From Melanocharis versteri (Eukaryota > Chordata > Aves > Passeriformes > Melanocharitidae): a stretch of 64,000 nt of DNA. The stretch covers positions 310,001-374,000 of the forward strand of contig VZTG01009363.1 of assembly GCA_013397845.1 (NCBI GenBank). The letters are read 5' to 3'. The notes under the pieces are model-generated. The model saw nothing but the letters and a program-made list of their open reading frames with translations. It made no database searches and had not been told where the DNA came from. Of this stretch, positions 13,201 to 23,337 are shown one piece after another; the stretch's first letter is position 1; each line of letters begins with the position of its first letter. A program made the position numbers and the translations under genes.

Positions 13201-16200
13201 ATGGTACTAGATATAGAGTAAGTAATTGTTCGTTTTGGATACAAATTGACAAAGGAGTTTTGTGTGTGAAATAACAGATAGCAAATCCAGAAGCTTGAAA
13301 TAAAAATTCCATAAGTAATTTTTAATTTCCCATACTAATTGGAAAATATCTATCTGTATTTCAGCGTACTATTAACAGAACTTTGACAGTAGTTTTTCTT
13401 TGTCCTATGTTTGCTAAAAGAGAAAAAGAGAAAGGATCATTGCTGCTCTAGTCCAAAGCATTTCCAACTTTTCCAGCTGTTTTCTGTTTAAAGTGATAAA
13501 ATATATTAATTGTGATTCCTTTACATTGGTTATACATGAGGAAAATTGTGTCAAATATCACTAAAGCCCATCTCTGGTACATGACTGTGATGTTTGAACA
13601 GCTGATTGACATTATGGGATCTTACTGAGTAGTAATTGAAAAAAGGTTTTAGAATTTATGAATAGATGTATCAGGGACTAACAAATACAGTCGTCTGGAA
13701 GGAATCTCAGGCTCAGGAAGTGCTTAAGCTGCCAATTGCTCATAACCAGGAAAAGAGTTATTTTCTCTTTGAACTGTTTCGTACTCTCTTTTCATAAACA
13801 TCTGCTACAGCTACTGTTGAAAACAGGATGTTGGGAGAGATGGACATAGTCTTGACCCAGTATAAGATGATGTTTGTTCCAATTTTAATAGTATTTTTGA
13901 CAGCTGGTGCCCCAGGTTTCCTTTTGTGATGTTTTGGCATAGATTGTTTATCAACTCATAACATGATTTAGTAAAAAGACTATTGGATAGTATTCTGCTT
14001 AATATGGTTACTTTCATCCAGGTTTTCACTAAGCTTTTCTAGCAATAGTGTTAGACTTCTTAGTGTTTTGAGGAAGTATTTGAGAGCCTTTATCATAAGT
14101 AAATTTACCAAGCTGGATCTTGAATCCATTATAAGATAACCCTCTTTTCATGCTGTGAAATATTTTGTTCTTATGTGGGAAGACTAAATCTATATGGTTT
14201 ATGAATTAGTTCCTAAAATCATATTGCAGTCTTGAAGCAGGTCGTGTTGCTTGCATAATTTCTAAGAACTTCAAGGCAGTTTGATAATTGTTCTGAAACA
14301 TACATAGCCTTTTAGCATTTTCTGATTCATGTTTCTTCTAATCTAGTAAGCTGTTTCATGTCCGGCCTGTAACTCAAGGAGATGTATATAGAGCTGAAAC
14401 TGAAGAAATTCCTAAAATATTCCAGGTAAAAAGAAGTATATTCTTCTGTCTATTTAAGTCTCTTGAAAAAGTGGTAGCTTCTTTGAAAAGGGTAGAAAAG
14501 CACTTAGTGCTTCAACAATAACACAGCAGTGTTCTTTTTCAGATTCTCTATGCTAATGAGGGGGAATGCAGGAAGGATCTGGAGGTAGAACCAGTACAGC
14601 CGGCAGAGAAGACAAATTTCCTAAATCACAAAGGCCATGAATTTATTCCCACGTTATACCACTTTCCAGCCAACTGTGAGGCCTGTGCCAAACCTCTCTG
14701 GCATGTCTTTAAACCCCCTGCTGCCCTAGAATGTCGAAGATGCCATGTGAAGTGCCACAGAGACCACTTGGATAAAAAGGAGGAATTAATTGCACCATGC
14801 AAAGGTATGCTCATGTTTTTATCTGTTCTGTATTCTCTGTGTGGTTAAGCCAAACCTGCTAAACTACTGGAGGTGAATAAAAGCATTTCAGTTTAAAATT
14901 AAACCTAAAACTAAAGTTCTGTGATTTTAGATGTGAAAGTTGCTATTAAAGCAATAGGCTGTTACACTGCTTATGAACAGGCAACTGTGGCAAGCCTCTG
15001 TAGGGAGGCCTTTGGTGGTGTAACTGATGGGGCTCTGCTGAGGGCCCTGAGAGCACAAGGTTCTCTAGAGGTTTGTGCCCAAGTACTGGGCAGCTCCTTG
15101 GTGCCCAGACCATTCCCTCTGCACTTATACCTGACCCGTGCTAGGGACGTTGCAGTGGCTGCATCAGCAAGCTCTGCTGAGACCTTGCAGGGTGGTTCTT
15201 CAGCCACCTCTCAGACTGGAGTAAAGGTTTCTTCTCTGTGCTGCTGTGAAGTGGAGCATTCAGGGCCTGTACTCTGGAACTTGACCGTAAGGCACCCACA
15301 CAACTTTCAAGCTTATTAAAATTGTAATTAGTGTAAGTTTCTCATTTCTCAAATATTCATGTTAGGCTCAAGGATCCTAATGCAGAATGACAAATCATGA
15401 AAAACATTGTATTCATAATCTCCCCTGCTGTTTGTTGTCTTCCAAAAAGATATAAACAAATCCAATACAAGAGTGTATATAGGTGCCATTTTTTCTTCCA
15501 GTGGCACGGTTGATGTGTCATAACTCTTACTTTGATGAGGAGCCCTGGTTTTCACTGAATCATCTTCCTCCTTTTCCTTGTAGTGAGTTATGATGTAACT
15601 TCAGCGAGAGATATGCTCTTGTTGGCATCCTGTCAAGATGAACAGAAGAAGTGGGTGACTCATTTAGTAAAGAAGATCCCTAAGACACCACCATCTACTT
15701 TTGTTCGTGCTTCTCCTAGAACGTTGTCTACAAGATCTTCAGCAAACCAGTCATTCCGAAAAGTTGTTAAAAATACTTCTGGAAAAACTAGGTGAGAAAT
15801 AAGCTACAAAAACTATGGATCTTCTTGGCTAAAAAAAAAATCTCAGTTTATAAATCCTATTTCATGTGAAATTGTGAAATAATTCCATAGTTATGGCTGT
15901 TGAACTGCTGATCTAAGTCTTTGCTCAAATCCCAGAGGAAGGAGCAGAATTCTCCTGTTATTATGGCAAATTTAGTGGTTCTTCACATTTGGAAAGGTAC
16001 CATGGAGGTGGTACCTGGCCTGCCAATGCTTGGGAGGGAGCTGGTGGCATTTTTTTTCCTGTTTAAAGGCAAGGCTCAGTAGATATGTCAGTAACGGCAT
16101 TTAGCAGCAAGGGTGATCCACAGTCATCCCATCCATGTACTGACTCAGAGCTTGTGTATGCTAGGAGTCTTCTGCAAATGGGGCTGAAATGAGAAACTTA

Positions 16201-19200
16201 CAGATTTTGTCTGTTGTTAGGCCGTTTCATTTGTTGTGAGGCCACTTAAGTATTAATTCCATTCTTCTTCCTTGCTTACTCATTCCCAGTTGTCTTTGAT
16301 CCCAGCAGTTGTTTTTGTAAACTATTTGTGACCCTATGCATTAACCAAGACACGATGTAAAATACACTTTTTCAGTGCTTAGGTTACTGTAATCTGATTT
16401 TAACCTTTATTAGCTTCCTGATATAGTATGTGTGGTTTTTTCTCCCCAAATGACCAATTGAATTGACAGTATGGAGTGGAAACTAGTGTCTCAGTAAGGA
16501 AAGGGTCTTCCTTGATTGGCAGGGCTACCAAACATTCCTGGCATGAAATGCAATAAAAGCAAACTTTTGCATATAAGGAGACATGGAGTATATAATGAAA
16601 CATCCTCCTTGCAGGGAACAGTCAGGACAAAATCTGAAAGATACAAAGGGTGTTGGTTTTCTTGTCCCCAAGACTTCCATCCTAAAACATGAGTGATCAT
16701 AGAACGGTTTGGGTTGAAAGGGACCATAAAGATCATCTAGTTCCAACCCACTCTGCCAGGGTGGATCAGGTTGCTCAGGGCCCCATCCACCTTGAACACT
16801 CCCAAGGATCATGGCTTTGAGCTAGTAATATATTCAGTGAAGGCCTCCAAGATAATCCCATCCAGGAAAATTACTTTCGGCCTCAAATACAAAGCTGTCA
16901 GTATAAAAATCGGTGATGTTGTGGGCGGTTTGGTGTTAGAGATCACGCAACAGCATGAGGAGAAGGACGTAAAGAGAACGCTGTGACCAGCAGTTAAGAA
17001 CATGTAACTGTGCCAGAGTCCCTGGGAGAGAAGCCATAGTCACAAACACTGAACAAAGTCTCAATTTACCAGTTAGTTCAAATGGTAGGAATGCAACAGA
17101 ATTGTGGTGTATTCTTATATTTTTCAACACCAGCACTTAGTTGAGCTGAAGTTCTGAAATGCAGAAACACTTCTGATTTGTAGGGAGATTTCCTGGGAAG
17201 TGGGCAGTTTTTCCTTACAGTCTTCACTGTAAAAATCTGTGGAGAACAAGGGTGAGTGCAGTGGAAAAGCACACAGTGATAAACCTGAGTTACAAAGACT
17301 GTAAAATCAGGGATTGCTTACTAAATAGTAGCATCTTCAGCATTGTACCAAATAAAGACAAATTGATAATTGTTACTTTCAGAGAGGGTTCATCCATATT
17401 TGTTATGTACTTACACAGTGTGTACTTGTACAACAGAATCTTGTCAAACTATTTGTCTTGTCTAAAAAATGTCCATTTCTCCCAACTTCCAGAAGGTTTA
17501 AAAAAAGTTTCATGGTGTTTCCAAACTTAATTTTTCCTTCAGTCCAAGGAAATTTTCCAGGATTGACTGAAAAATGTTAGACCCCTCCATAGGCTTTAGC
17601 CAGATTCTCTGAGACTTTTAGAAATAAATTACACCTGCTAAATTTAAAATATACATAAGTAAGAGCTGTTGTCTAACATCATCTTTATTTATAGTAGGAT
17701 TGTCGAAGAAATACTCCTGTTTTGTGGCTGAAAAAATACGAAGTGCTCTATGTATTGTGTGATGCATATATTTCAGTGATAATCACGATTTAAAAAACTA
17801 GTTACTAAAGGCAGACAGGGATACCAGAACTGGTTAAAGAGATCTGTGACTGATTGGTAAGATTTTTCAGTGAGTCTGGGACCACTTAAGACTGAAAGAA
17901 AAAGCATATCATGCTGCTCCTTAAAAGGTAGAAAAACCTCCAGAACTGATGATGTAAAAATCATGGATACTGTTTTAAGAGTTTGAAAAATGTGACACTG
18001 CATAATGTTAGTCAATGTTGGTCACCAAAAGAGGTGTTAAATTAGAGCTCTTTTGAAGAGGGAGTGTTCTTGGACAGTGAAAAAAACAAAACAAAACAAA
18101 CAGAGCAACTAATTCCTCCCAAACCAACCAACCAACCAGCCAGTGGGGTTAGAAAGAATTATTTTAATATGTCATTTACTTGAATCTTTAAGATGCGTTA
18201 ATTGGATAATCTAAAACAATACTTGCAAGATACTGATTGTACCTTTTAAAAATCATCATCTGTTCTTGAGTGTACGAATTCTTTCCTCCCCCCTGCTGAT
18301 CCATGCCTTGGTAAGGATCGTGCGTACTTCTTTCTTTGATATGTAGATGTTTAGAGTTGAAGACTCTTTGAATTGCATTCTACGTATGCTCTACATTTAT
18401 CCTTGTGAGGTCCTCTGGTAGCTGTAATAACCAGCTTTCATCCTTATGGGACAAAAATACATTTTCTTAAATCAGTTAATTGATTCTTTTTCACTCTTGT
18501 CTTAATAGAAGTGCTGGTTTGGAGTTGCTTTTAGCAAGGACAAGTGTGCAGCTAATCTGTTATAGAAGGAACAGATTTGCATATTTGAAAGTTTACAGTA
18601 ACTCTTCAAGGAGTGGGCCTGTTTGGGGACATCAGCTACCCAGACCATTGCTGTTATTAATCCTATTGGCATTGTCCTGTTGAGAGTGTTACAGAATCAT
18701 AGAAATACAAAAGTAGGGAATGGAACTTCTTCAAAAAATGAGAAACACCATCATTAAAACTCTGTTTTTAAGATCCTAAAGACACTATGAGTCTAATAGC
18801 TCACCAGCACCAGAAGGAGGACAGCTGCACATTCCTGAGCTTTACCTTGTGTCAGTTCATGCTTCACAGATTTCCAGAGTGAACTGATCTATTTTTCAGC
18901 AGAAAATTAATCCAGGAATGTTTTGACTAAAGGAAAGCCAAAAGAACCCAAAGCGTGACAGCAAAAAGAATCCAACTCTAACCTCACAAAAGAAAAGCTT
19001 GTGATTTTGTGTTGGGTTCAGAAGTTGCAGTGGTTTGGGGGAGAGCCTCAGGAATGAAAGGAGGAAGGGTGACAGTGATGGTCTTGCACCAGTGAATGTC
19101 AGGTCAGATCAGCTGTTCCAAATACTTGTGAAACCACAGCCTTGTGGTTTCTCCATCTGCCCTGGTGTACAACCTCTGCTCACACCTTTCCCCATCACCC

Positions 19201-21396
19201 AAGGAGATCTTCCAAGTTCTTGGGAAGAAACAAAGCTCTTAGGTTTTCTGTCAATTCAGAAGTTAATACCCGCATGGTATCTTATCTCTTTGGCTTCTTG
19301 AATTTATCTGACAAACTGTGACATGGATCAAACAGTTACATTTACATTACTTTTCTAGACTGACCCCAAATCCATCAATGAACTTGATGATATAACTGAT
19401 ATCTTGCTTCTTTACGATGTCAGATACTGACAGAGCTCCTTAGAACATGTAATTAATTATCGGAAACTGTTTTAATGCTGCATATTGTAGTCACTGATGA
19501 TGGAGAAAGAGTCCTATTGAGCATAAGCCATTTAGAGAGGCACAGCACTTGAGCAGGAGGAGTGCTGTGTGTGTGTGCTCCTGCCTGTCATGCTGCCTGG
19601 AGATGTCTGCAGGAGACAGGTGGGGGCCCCTGCACCTCCCTGATGCTCGAGGAGCTCCTTGGGTGGCTTTGTGGCACACTCTGTCCCCATCAGACAGCTG
19701 CCACTGGGTTGACTGGAGTGTAGTGGGGCCTGCTTGGCACCTGCAGAGCGATGCGAGCAAACAGTGAAAAGATTCAGGGTTCCACTGAGCAAGGAAGCAT
19801 TAGAAAAAGGCCAGGTTGGAACTTTTCATTATGGCAGTTATACTGTGGACATTTTTGTGGCTTTCTCAGACAAATTTTTTGTAAATTGTATCTATGAACT
19901 AAACAAGTACTGCTGTGATGGACTGTGCCCAGCCTGTGCCCTGATACCACTACATAGCCTGTCCTGTTTATTTAAAAAGAAGAGGCAATGCTTTTATTTT
20001 AGGAAAATTCACTTCTAAGGTACCAATGTTTAAATTTAGCTTATTAAATAAATTTACAGTATATCTTGTGTACTGAACACTTAACTGGTAGCTCAGCACA
20101 GTAGCTGAGCTAATCTGACAGCCTGTTGCTACTTAAAGGGGAGGATTTTCTCTCTCTGTCTTCTTTTCCTGCTCTTCTGTCCTTGGATGCTAGGTAAGTG
20201 CTTGAAATGATCCATTTTGGACCCTTCCATGAACGTCCACAATTCAGTTTCCTAACTGTCAAAAAAACGTAGACCTACTGTGCCATGCTAGTGAGTGGAT
20301 CAGTACACTAAGAAGTGTGGTGATTGCCAAAGCTGAGGACAGGTGAGTAGGAGGATGCTCTCCTGGGGTCAGGAAGGTGATAAAGCAGAGGAACAGCAGG
20401 CTCTTCTCCTCTCAGAAGGCAGTCAATTGTTACATCAGCTTCTCCTCCCTCACCTCTTTACCTAGGTGTGGGAATAAGAGAAGCAGCAATGATTTTTATG
20501 GGACATACATGTCTAGCTTTTACTAAGTATCTGAAAATTGTTCTCTTGTCAGACAGTATAGCAGAACTTGCTCTCGGTGATGGAGTCCTACCATGTAAGC
20601 AGGCATTAACTGTTTTATTGAATGGATACAGACTTGAACACATGCTTGAAGTCATTTCAGTACGTTTCATTCAGGGTCTGACCCACCTTTCCTTGCAGTT
20701 GGTAGGCAGTGCTTCTTTGACTTCATGGAGAGGTGTCTCAGACCCATTGAAAGGAGCTTCACATATAAAAGTTCATCTTAAGTTCTATTCCTCATTTTAA
20801 TACCTTATCACTAATGACTGTGAATCAGAACTTGATGATGAACTTGCTGGCATTTGCAGTACCGCTTCGAGATCGGAACCTACACCTCATAGCTTACAGT
20901 CTGCTGATTTATTCACGTTGTATTAGCACAGCTGAGGTGTTTTGTTTTAATATAGTTGGACTTGGGCACTTGGTCAAGTTAATGCATGTTTAAAGAGGAA
21001 AACAACCAACCAGCGAAAATTCCTGTGCATCAGACGAGCTCTGCAACTGCATGTGCGTGCTCTTAGCCTAGAGAGCCTTTTCTTGTCCTGCGAGTGAGGG
21101 TCACCTTGCATTTGCCATGAATACACCCATGGTTTTTGGCTCTTAATTGCTTACTTGTAAAGCTGCAGTAATATTATCATCTGTCTGATTTCTGTGTTTG
21201 CTTAATGTTGTTTGAAACTGAGAACAGTTTGTGGAAAACAATGTAGGTATGATATTAGTATTGTATCTTGTCAATAGGAAAAAAATTCTGTTAAAGTATT
21301 TTTTTCACTGAGGCTCTTGGCAGACATGCATTAGTGTTACAAAGCTAATTTTTATATTTGGTATTAATTGTCTGTTTTCTTCTTTGTTCCAGCTAA
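1154..21396 (+). CDS. ROCK1: Rho-associated protein kinase 1, C-terminal part of gene (exons 24-33)
   Basis: ROCK1 is a RhoA/RhoC-activated Ser/Thr kinase that phosphorylates myosin light chain, MYPT1 and LIM kinases to drive actomyosin contractility. Only the C-terminal part lies here; the kinase domain lies before position 1. Exons: 1154-1247, 1602-1690, 2021-2209, 2742-2907, 9349-9419, 13129-13217, 14347-14425, 14543-14804, 15584-15791, 21393-21396. All junctions are GT-AG and keep frame. The translation gives the end of the coiled coil, the Rho-binding segment (AVNKLAEIMNRKDFK), the caspase-3 site DETD/G, then a PH domain (from ESRLEGW) interrupted by a C1 zinc finger (exon 31), ending in FRKVVKNTSGKTS. 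It is near-identical to mammalian ROCK1. ROCK2 differs at the C terminus, so the paralogue call is secure. The stop codon lies in the last exon, directly after a split Ser codon. Confidence 0.96.
1602..1690 (+). CDS. ROCK1: ROCK1 exon 25, coiled coil
   Basis: The acceptor ttttaacag opens it and the split Asp codon is completed by AT. It encodes YKMKKEEEINNIRMHYEKS and ends INTEKTLKTQ, coiled coil just before the Rho-binding segment, and leaves in phase 0 at gtacaa. Confidence 0.92.
2021..2209 (+). CDS. ROCK1: ROCK1 exon 26, Rho-binding segment
   Basis: This exon has 63 complete codons, starting AVNKLAEIMNRKDFKIDRKK and ending KYQKELNEMQA. It covers the parallel coiled coil that contacts switch regions of RhoA-GTP in known ROCK structures (LRKKEKENRKLQLELNQE). 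It is almost unchanged from mammals. The acceptor is ttcttaacag and the donor gtaaaa. Confidence 0.95.
2742..2907 (+). CDS. ROCK1: ROCK1 exon 27, end of coiled coil and caspase-3 cleavage site
   Basis: It encodes 55 codons plus one base: QLAEESTYRNELQMQL, then SKESDIEQLRRKIVDLQQ, then the linker DSTSVASLPTDETDGNLS. DETD followed by Gly at 2883-2897 is the caspase-3 site that in human ROCK1 releases the autoinhibitory C terminus and makes a constitutively active kinase during apoptotic blebbing. Confidence 0.94.
2883..2897 (+). other. ROCK1: Caspase-3 cleavage motif DETD/G in ROCK1
   Basis: The codons GAT GAA ACA GAT GGA encode DETD-G in the linker between coiled coil and PH domain. In human ROCK1 cleavage here is established; conservation in this species is seen directly, and cleavage itself is inferred. 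Confidence 0.85.
2908..9348 (+). other. ROCK1: ROCK1 intron 27 (6.4 kb)
   Basis: A long AT-rich intron. It has scattered poly-T runs (for example 5151-5164) and a G-run/C-run hairpin block at 8038-8080 listed separately. No exon with a clear homologue and no obvious CR1 copy was recognised. Confidence 0.7.
8038..8080 (+). other. G-quadruplex motif next to a C-rich inverted partner
   Basis: The plus strand has G5-TA-G3-TT-G5-ATGT-G4 (8038-8062), which meets the four-tract G-quadruplex rule with loops of at most 4 bases. It is followed at once by CCCC-TAG-CCCCC and a further CCCC. The C tracts could instead pair with the G tracts as a hairpin. It is intronic, on the sense strand of ROCK1. Confidence 0.6.
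9349..9419 (+). CDS. ROCK1: ROCK1 exon 28, start of PH domain
   Basis: It completes the split Glu codon and encodes SRLEGWLSVPNKGNIRR then HGWKKQ, the first strands of the PH domain. It enters with two bases of a codon and leaves in phase 0. Acceptor ttaaaccag, donor gtacaaat. Confidence 0.94.
10500..10680. repeat. Possible degraded avian LTR-type repeat fragment
   Basis: The stretch with ttatgggttgaggtaac, followed by an A-rich run of aataataaa-like triplets and agaagtatacaggaag, resembles the internal part of avian ERV-derived LTRs remembered from bird genomes. No flanking duplication or second LTR was seen. The identification rests on resemblance only. Confidence 0.3.
12414..12565 (+). 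other. Candidate cryptic or alternative exon in ROCK1 intron 28
   Basis: The acceptor ataccttt-cag precedes 2 bases plus 50 open codons, ending at ggaag/gttaga. The reading (VPSKTFETAGEG, then LMLVDSSSKDVG, then TPSEEQQAMNSSLELTGK) is Ser/Thr/Glu-rich and protein-like. It needs one upstream base and leaves in phase 0, so it fits between exon 27 and exon 29 as a replacement for exon 28. After exon 28 it would frameshift to a stop. No homologue was recognised. Confidence 0.4.
13129..13217 (+). CDS. ROCK1: ROCK1 exon 29, PH domain
   Basis: It encodes YVVVSSKKILFYNDEKDKDQ then SNPSMVLDI, the next strands of the PH domain. It ends with GA of a split Asp codon at the donor gtaagt. The acceptor ctttcttcctcag has a good pyrimidine tract. 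Confidence 0.95.
14347..14425 (+). CDS. ROCK1: ROCK1 exon 30, PH domain
   Basis: One base completes Asp, followed by 26 codons: KLFHVRPVTQGDVYRAETEE, IPKIFQ. This matches mammalian ROCK1 residue for residue. It leaves in phase 0 at gtaaaa. Confidence 0.95.
14543..14804 (+). CDS. ROCK1: ROCK1 exon 31, C1 zinc-finger domain inserted in the PH domain
   Basis: It has 87 codons plus one base. After ILYANEGECRKD comes the cysteine-rich C1 domain: HEFIPTLYHFPANCEACAKP, then the second CxxC pair in ECRRCHVKC, HRDH and a final Cys in APCK, giving the full set of zinc ligands. This atypical C1, with the split PH domain, binds membrane lipids and takes part in autoinhibition. Confidence 0.95.
14805..15583 (+). 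other. ROCK1: ROCK1 intron 31 with a GC-richer open stretch
   Basis: This 0.8 kb intron contains a GC-richer interval (about 14931-15286) open for over 110 codons in the phase left by exon 31, preceded by tttag and followed by the donor gtaagg. It is discussed as a finding and is not called as a real exon. Confidence 0.6.
15584..15791 (+). CDS. ROCK1: ROCK1 exon 32, end of PH domain and C-terminal tail
   Basis: It completes a split Val codon, then encodes SYDVTSARDMLLLASCQDEQ, KKWVTHLVKKIPKTPPSTFV and the basic tail ending FRKVVKNTSGKT. It ends with AG of a split Ser codon at the strong donor gtgaga. Read straight into the intron, the frame gives Arg and then TGA at 15793-15795, so an unspliced message would end KTR rather than KTS. 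Confidence 0.95.
16696..16814 (-). mobile_element. CR1 LINE 3' end fragment
   Basis: On the plus strand it reads atcatagaacggtttgggtt, then ttccaacccactctgcc and ccatccaccttgaacact. This is the reverse complement of the conserved CR1 3' tail. Only the last about 120 bases are present, the usual 5' truncation of CR1. Confidence 0.85.
18080..18145. repeat. Simple repeats (CAAAA)n and (AACC)n
   Basis: Short runs of aaaac units are followed by aaccaaccaaccaaccagcc. They lie in ROCK1 intron 32 and show no coding signal. Confidence 0.8.
21393..21396 (+). CDS. ROCK1: ROCK1 exon 33, coding end
   Basis: The acceptor tttgttccag is followed by C-TAA. The C completes the final Ser codon (AG+C) and TAA is the stop, so the last exon contributes one coding base and the terminator. 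The 3'UTR follows directly. Confidence 0.9.
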
Positions 21397-22900
21397 CCAC
21401 ATGTACAGTGCTTAATGGAACCTCATGGGATGCAGTCAGAGAAACAGGGCTTTTTTTAACCACACAGAGCAGTGCAGACGGGCTGTTGTTCCTTTCAACA
21501 TAACTATCACAGGCTTCAGGGTTAAGATTGCTATTACTGTCTCCTCCTTGCTTTGGCACAAAAGCACGCTGAGGGTGTTTATTGCGGGTTTGCCTCAAGG
21601 TAGATTAGATTAATTATTACTATGTAATGCAAGTTAAAGCAAATAAAGCTTAGCTAGGTGTATAAAAAAGGTGCTGCCTTTTTGGATTTTTTAAAAAAGC
21701 CTGTCAGTCACGATGAAATGCAGCCAACTTTCTTCGTACCAGTGAAAGAAAAGGACTGTTAACCCTGTGAAGGGGATATTTATGTCAAGATGAGCATATG
21801 AAACGGAGTAGAAGAGGAAGGTTTCTCAATGAGAAGGACTGCAATTGCTTTCAAGACTCTTAAGTTGTGCTCTTGAAGACTGCAGAACTAGCTTAAAATG
21901 AAGCCTTATCACTTGAACTTCAGTGCCTTCACTGCAGAGTTCTTTACAGCCTTAATGCTAACCACCCACTATGGAATGGATCAAAGTGTTAAATATTTTG
22001 CATTATGCTTTACAAAATACCGATGCAGCAGGTTTGTAAAGGGGGGAAAACAAGTAATTGCCTTTAATCTATGCATTTTTGCCAAGCCATACTGAATTAT
22101 TTTATTGTTAGAGGCATTAGAAACTAACAGTAAAAAGAACCACCGAGTTTGGAAGCATATTTTGGGGTACATCATTTCTATTACTGTATAATGTATTGCC
22201 TTACAATTTTAAGTGATAACGTACATTAAGTTAACAAACATTTAAGAAATATATGCACTGTTTGAACTGTAAATTATTCTTAGAACACTTTTACTTGGTT
22301 TTACATTGTTCTTTTAGTGCCTTAATTTGAGATAATTGTATTATTGCCATGTTGATAAATGTAGAAACCTAAAACTAAACAAAAGAAACCTCTAAAAAAC
22401 TATTGCATATCAGTAGTTTTTACTGAATTTTAATTGGTTGAAGTATTCTAGATGCTAGATGCATTTTCTAAATTAAGTACAATCTTTGAGTGAGAATTCC
22501 TCTTACAAAGAAAGACTCATTCGTGTTCATAAGCCAAGAGATGTGTAGGCAATGCAAAAATAAAAAAAACCGACGCAAAAGCTCCTGGTAATTCAGGAAT
22601 TTCAGTAAATGCTGTCAGACTCTTGCTTTGTAGCAGGAATACATTCATGGTATGGGCAGTATGGTTTTATTTTATTTTATTTCTTAACCAAATACCTCCT
22701 CAGTAATTTATAATGGCTTTGCAGTTGTGTATTAAATAAGAAGCACTGGAAAACTGATTCGTCCTTAGGACGATTTGCATGTTTCAAGTGGTATTGAAAG
22801 CCGCACTGATGGATATGTAATAATAAACATATCTGTTATTAATATGGTAATGACTCTGTGCTCATTTAATGAGAAATAAAGTAATTTATGGAAAGACCCT
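21397..22900 (+). other. ROCK1: ROCK1 3' untranslated region
   Basis: Long blocks look conserved with the remembered human ROCK1 3'UTR, such as around ttgcgggtttgcct with tattactatgtaatgcaag, ctatgcatttttgccaag, and the last 100 bases. It contains GTGCCTTA (22317-22324) and GTGCCTT (21923-21929), which match the miR-124 seed, and TGCACTG (22254-22260), which matches miR-148/152. The end is inferred from the AATAAA at 22875. Confidence 0.85.
22875..22880 (+). terminator. ROCK1: ROCK1 polyadenylation signal AATAAA
   Basis: A canonical hexamer within gagaaataaagtaatttatg, at the end of the block resembling human ROCK1 3'UTR. Cleavage is expected 10-25 bases downstream. Confidence 0.8.
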
Positions 22901-23271
22901 TTTGAAAATGACTGGCATGGTGTTTTCTCCTGACTGCAGCTTATACATCTTTCTAAGCATTCCGACATTCCAGCAGTTTCCAAGTAAAAGGTGCATTTGC
23001 AGCGTAATGCCCAGGGCACTCTGAAATGTTTTTGTTTTTTTTTTTTTTTTTACTATTCCACACGAATAAGTAAATATCATATTAAATAATGTTTTCATTT
23101 TCTTATTCTCGTGGCCTGCTGTAGTAGCCTAATTTATATTTATTATTCAACCACCACCCTGAGCTGACCTTGTGATTGCTTCATCCTTCATGATGCAGGT
23201 TCGGAGTTTCAGAAATTCCACTTATTTGTGGGAGGGAACACTGTTCAAAAGACAAAGTAGTTTTTTTGGCG

Positions 23272-23337
23272 NNNNNNNNNNNNNNNNNNNNNNNNNNNNN
23301 NNNNNNNNNNNNNNNNNNNNNNNNNNNNNNNNNNNNN
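23272..23337. other. Assembly gap (66 N)
   Basis: A run of 66 ambiguous bases lies between tttttttggcg and ggggttagg. The true size is unknown. Open reading frames running through it are artefacts. Confidence 0.99.

Larger units (their letters stand above)
15792..21392 (+). other. ROCK1: ROCK1 intron 32 (5.6 kb)
   Basis: The last intron. It contains a minus-strand CR1 tail (16696-16814), simple (AACC)n and A-rich runs near 18080-18145, and a GC-richer patch at about 19540-19760. No convincing exon was seen. Confidence 0.7.

Noticed and set aside
15583..15795. ROCK1 ending at the TGA at 15793-15795
   Set aside because: The strong gtgaga donor at 15792 and an acceptor at 21391-21392 that restores Ser plus TAA, followed by a conserved 3'UTR, show the true end is in exon 33.
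18690..18840. Possible CR1 tail starting cagaatcatagaaa
   Set aside because: Only the first dozen bases resemble CR1; the rest does not follow the consensus.
19491..19792. Dense open frames on both strands in ROCK1 intron 32
   Set aside because: A GC-richer patch open in several frames at once, which points to composition, not coding.
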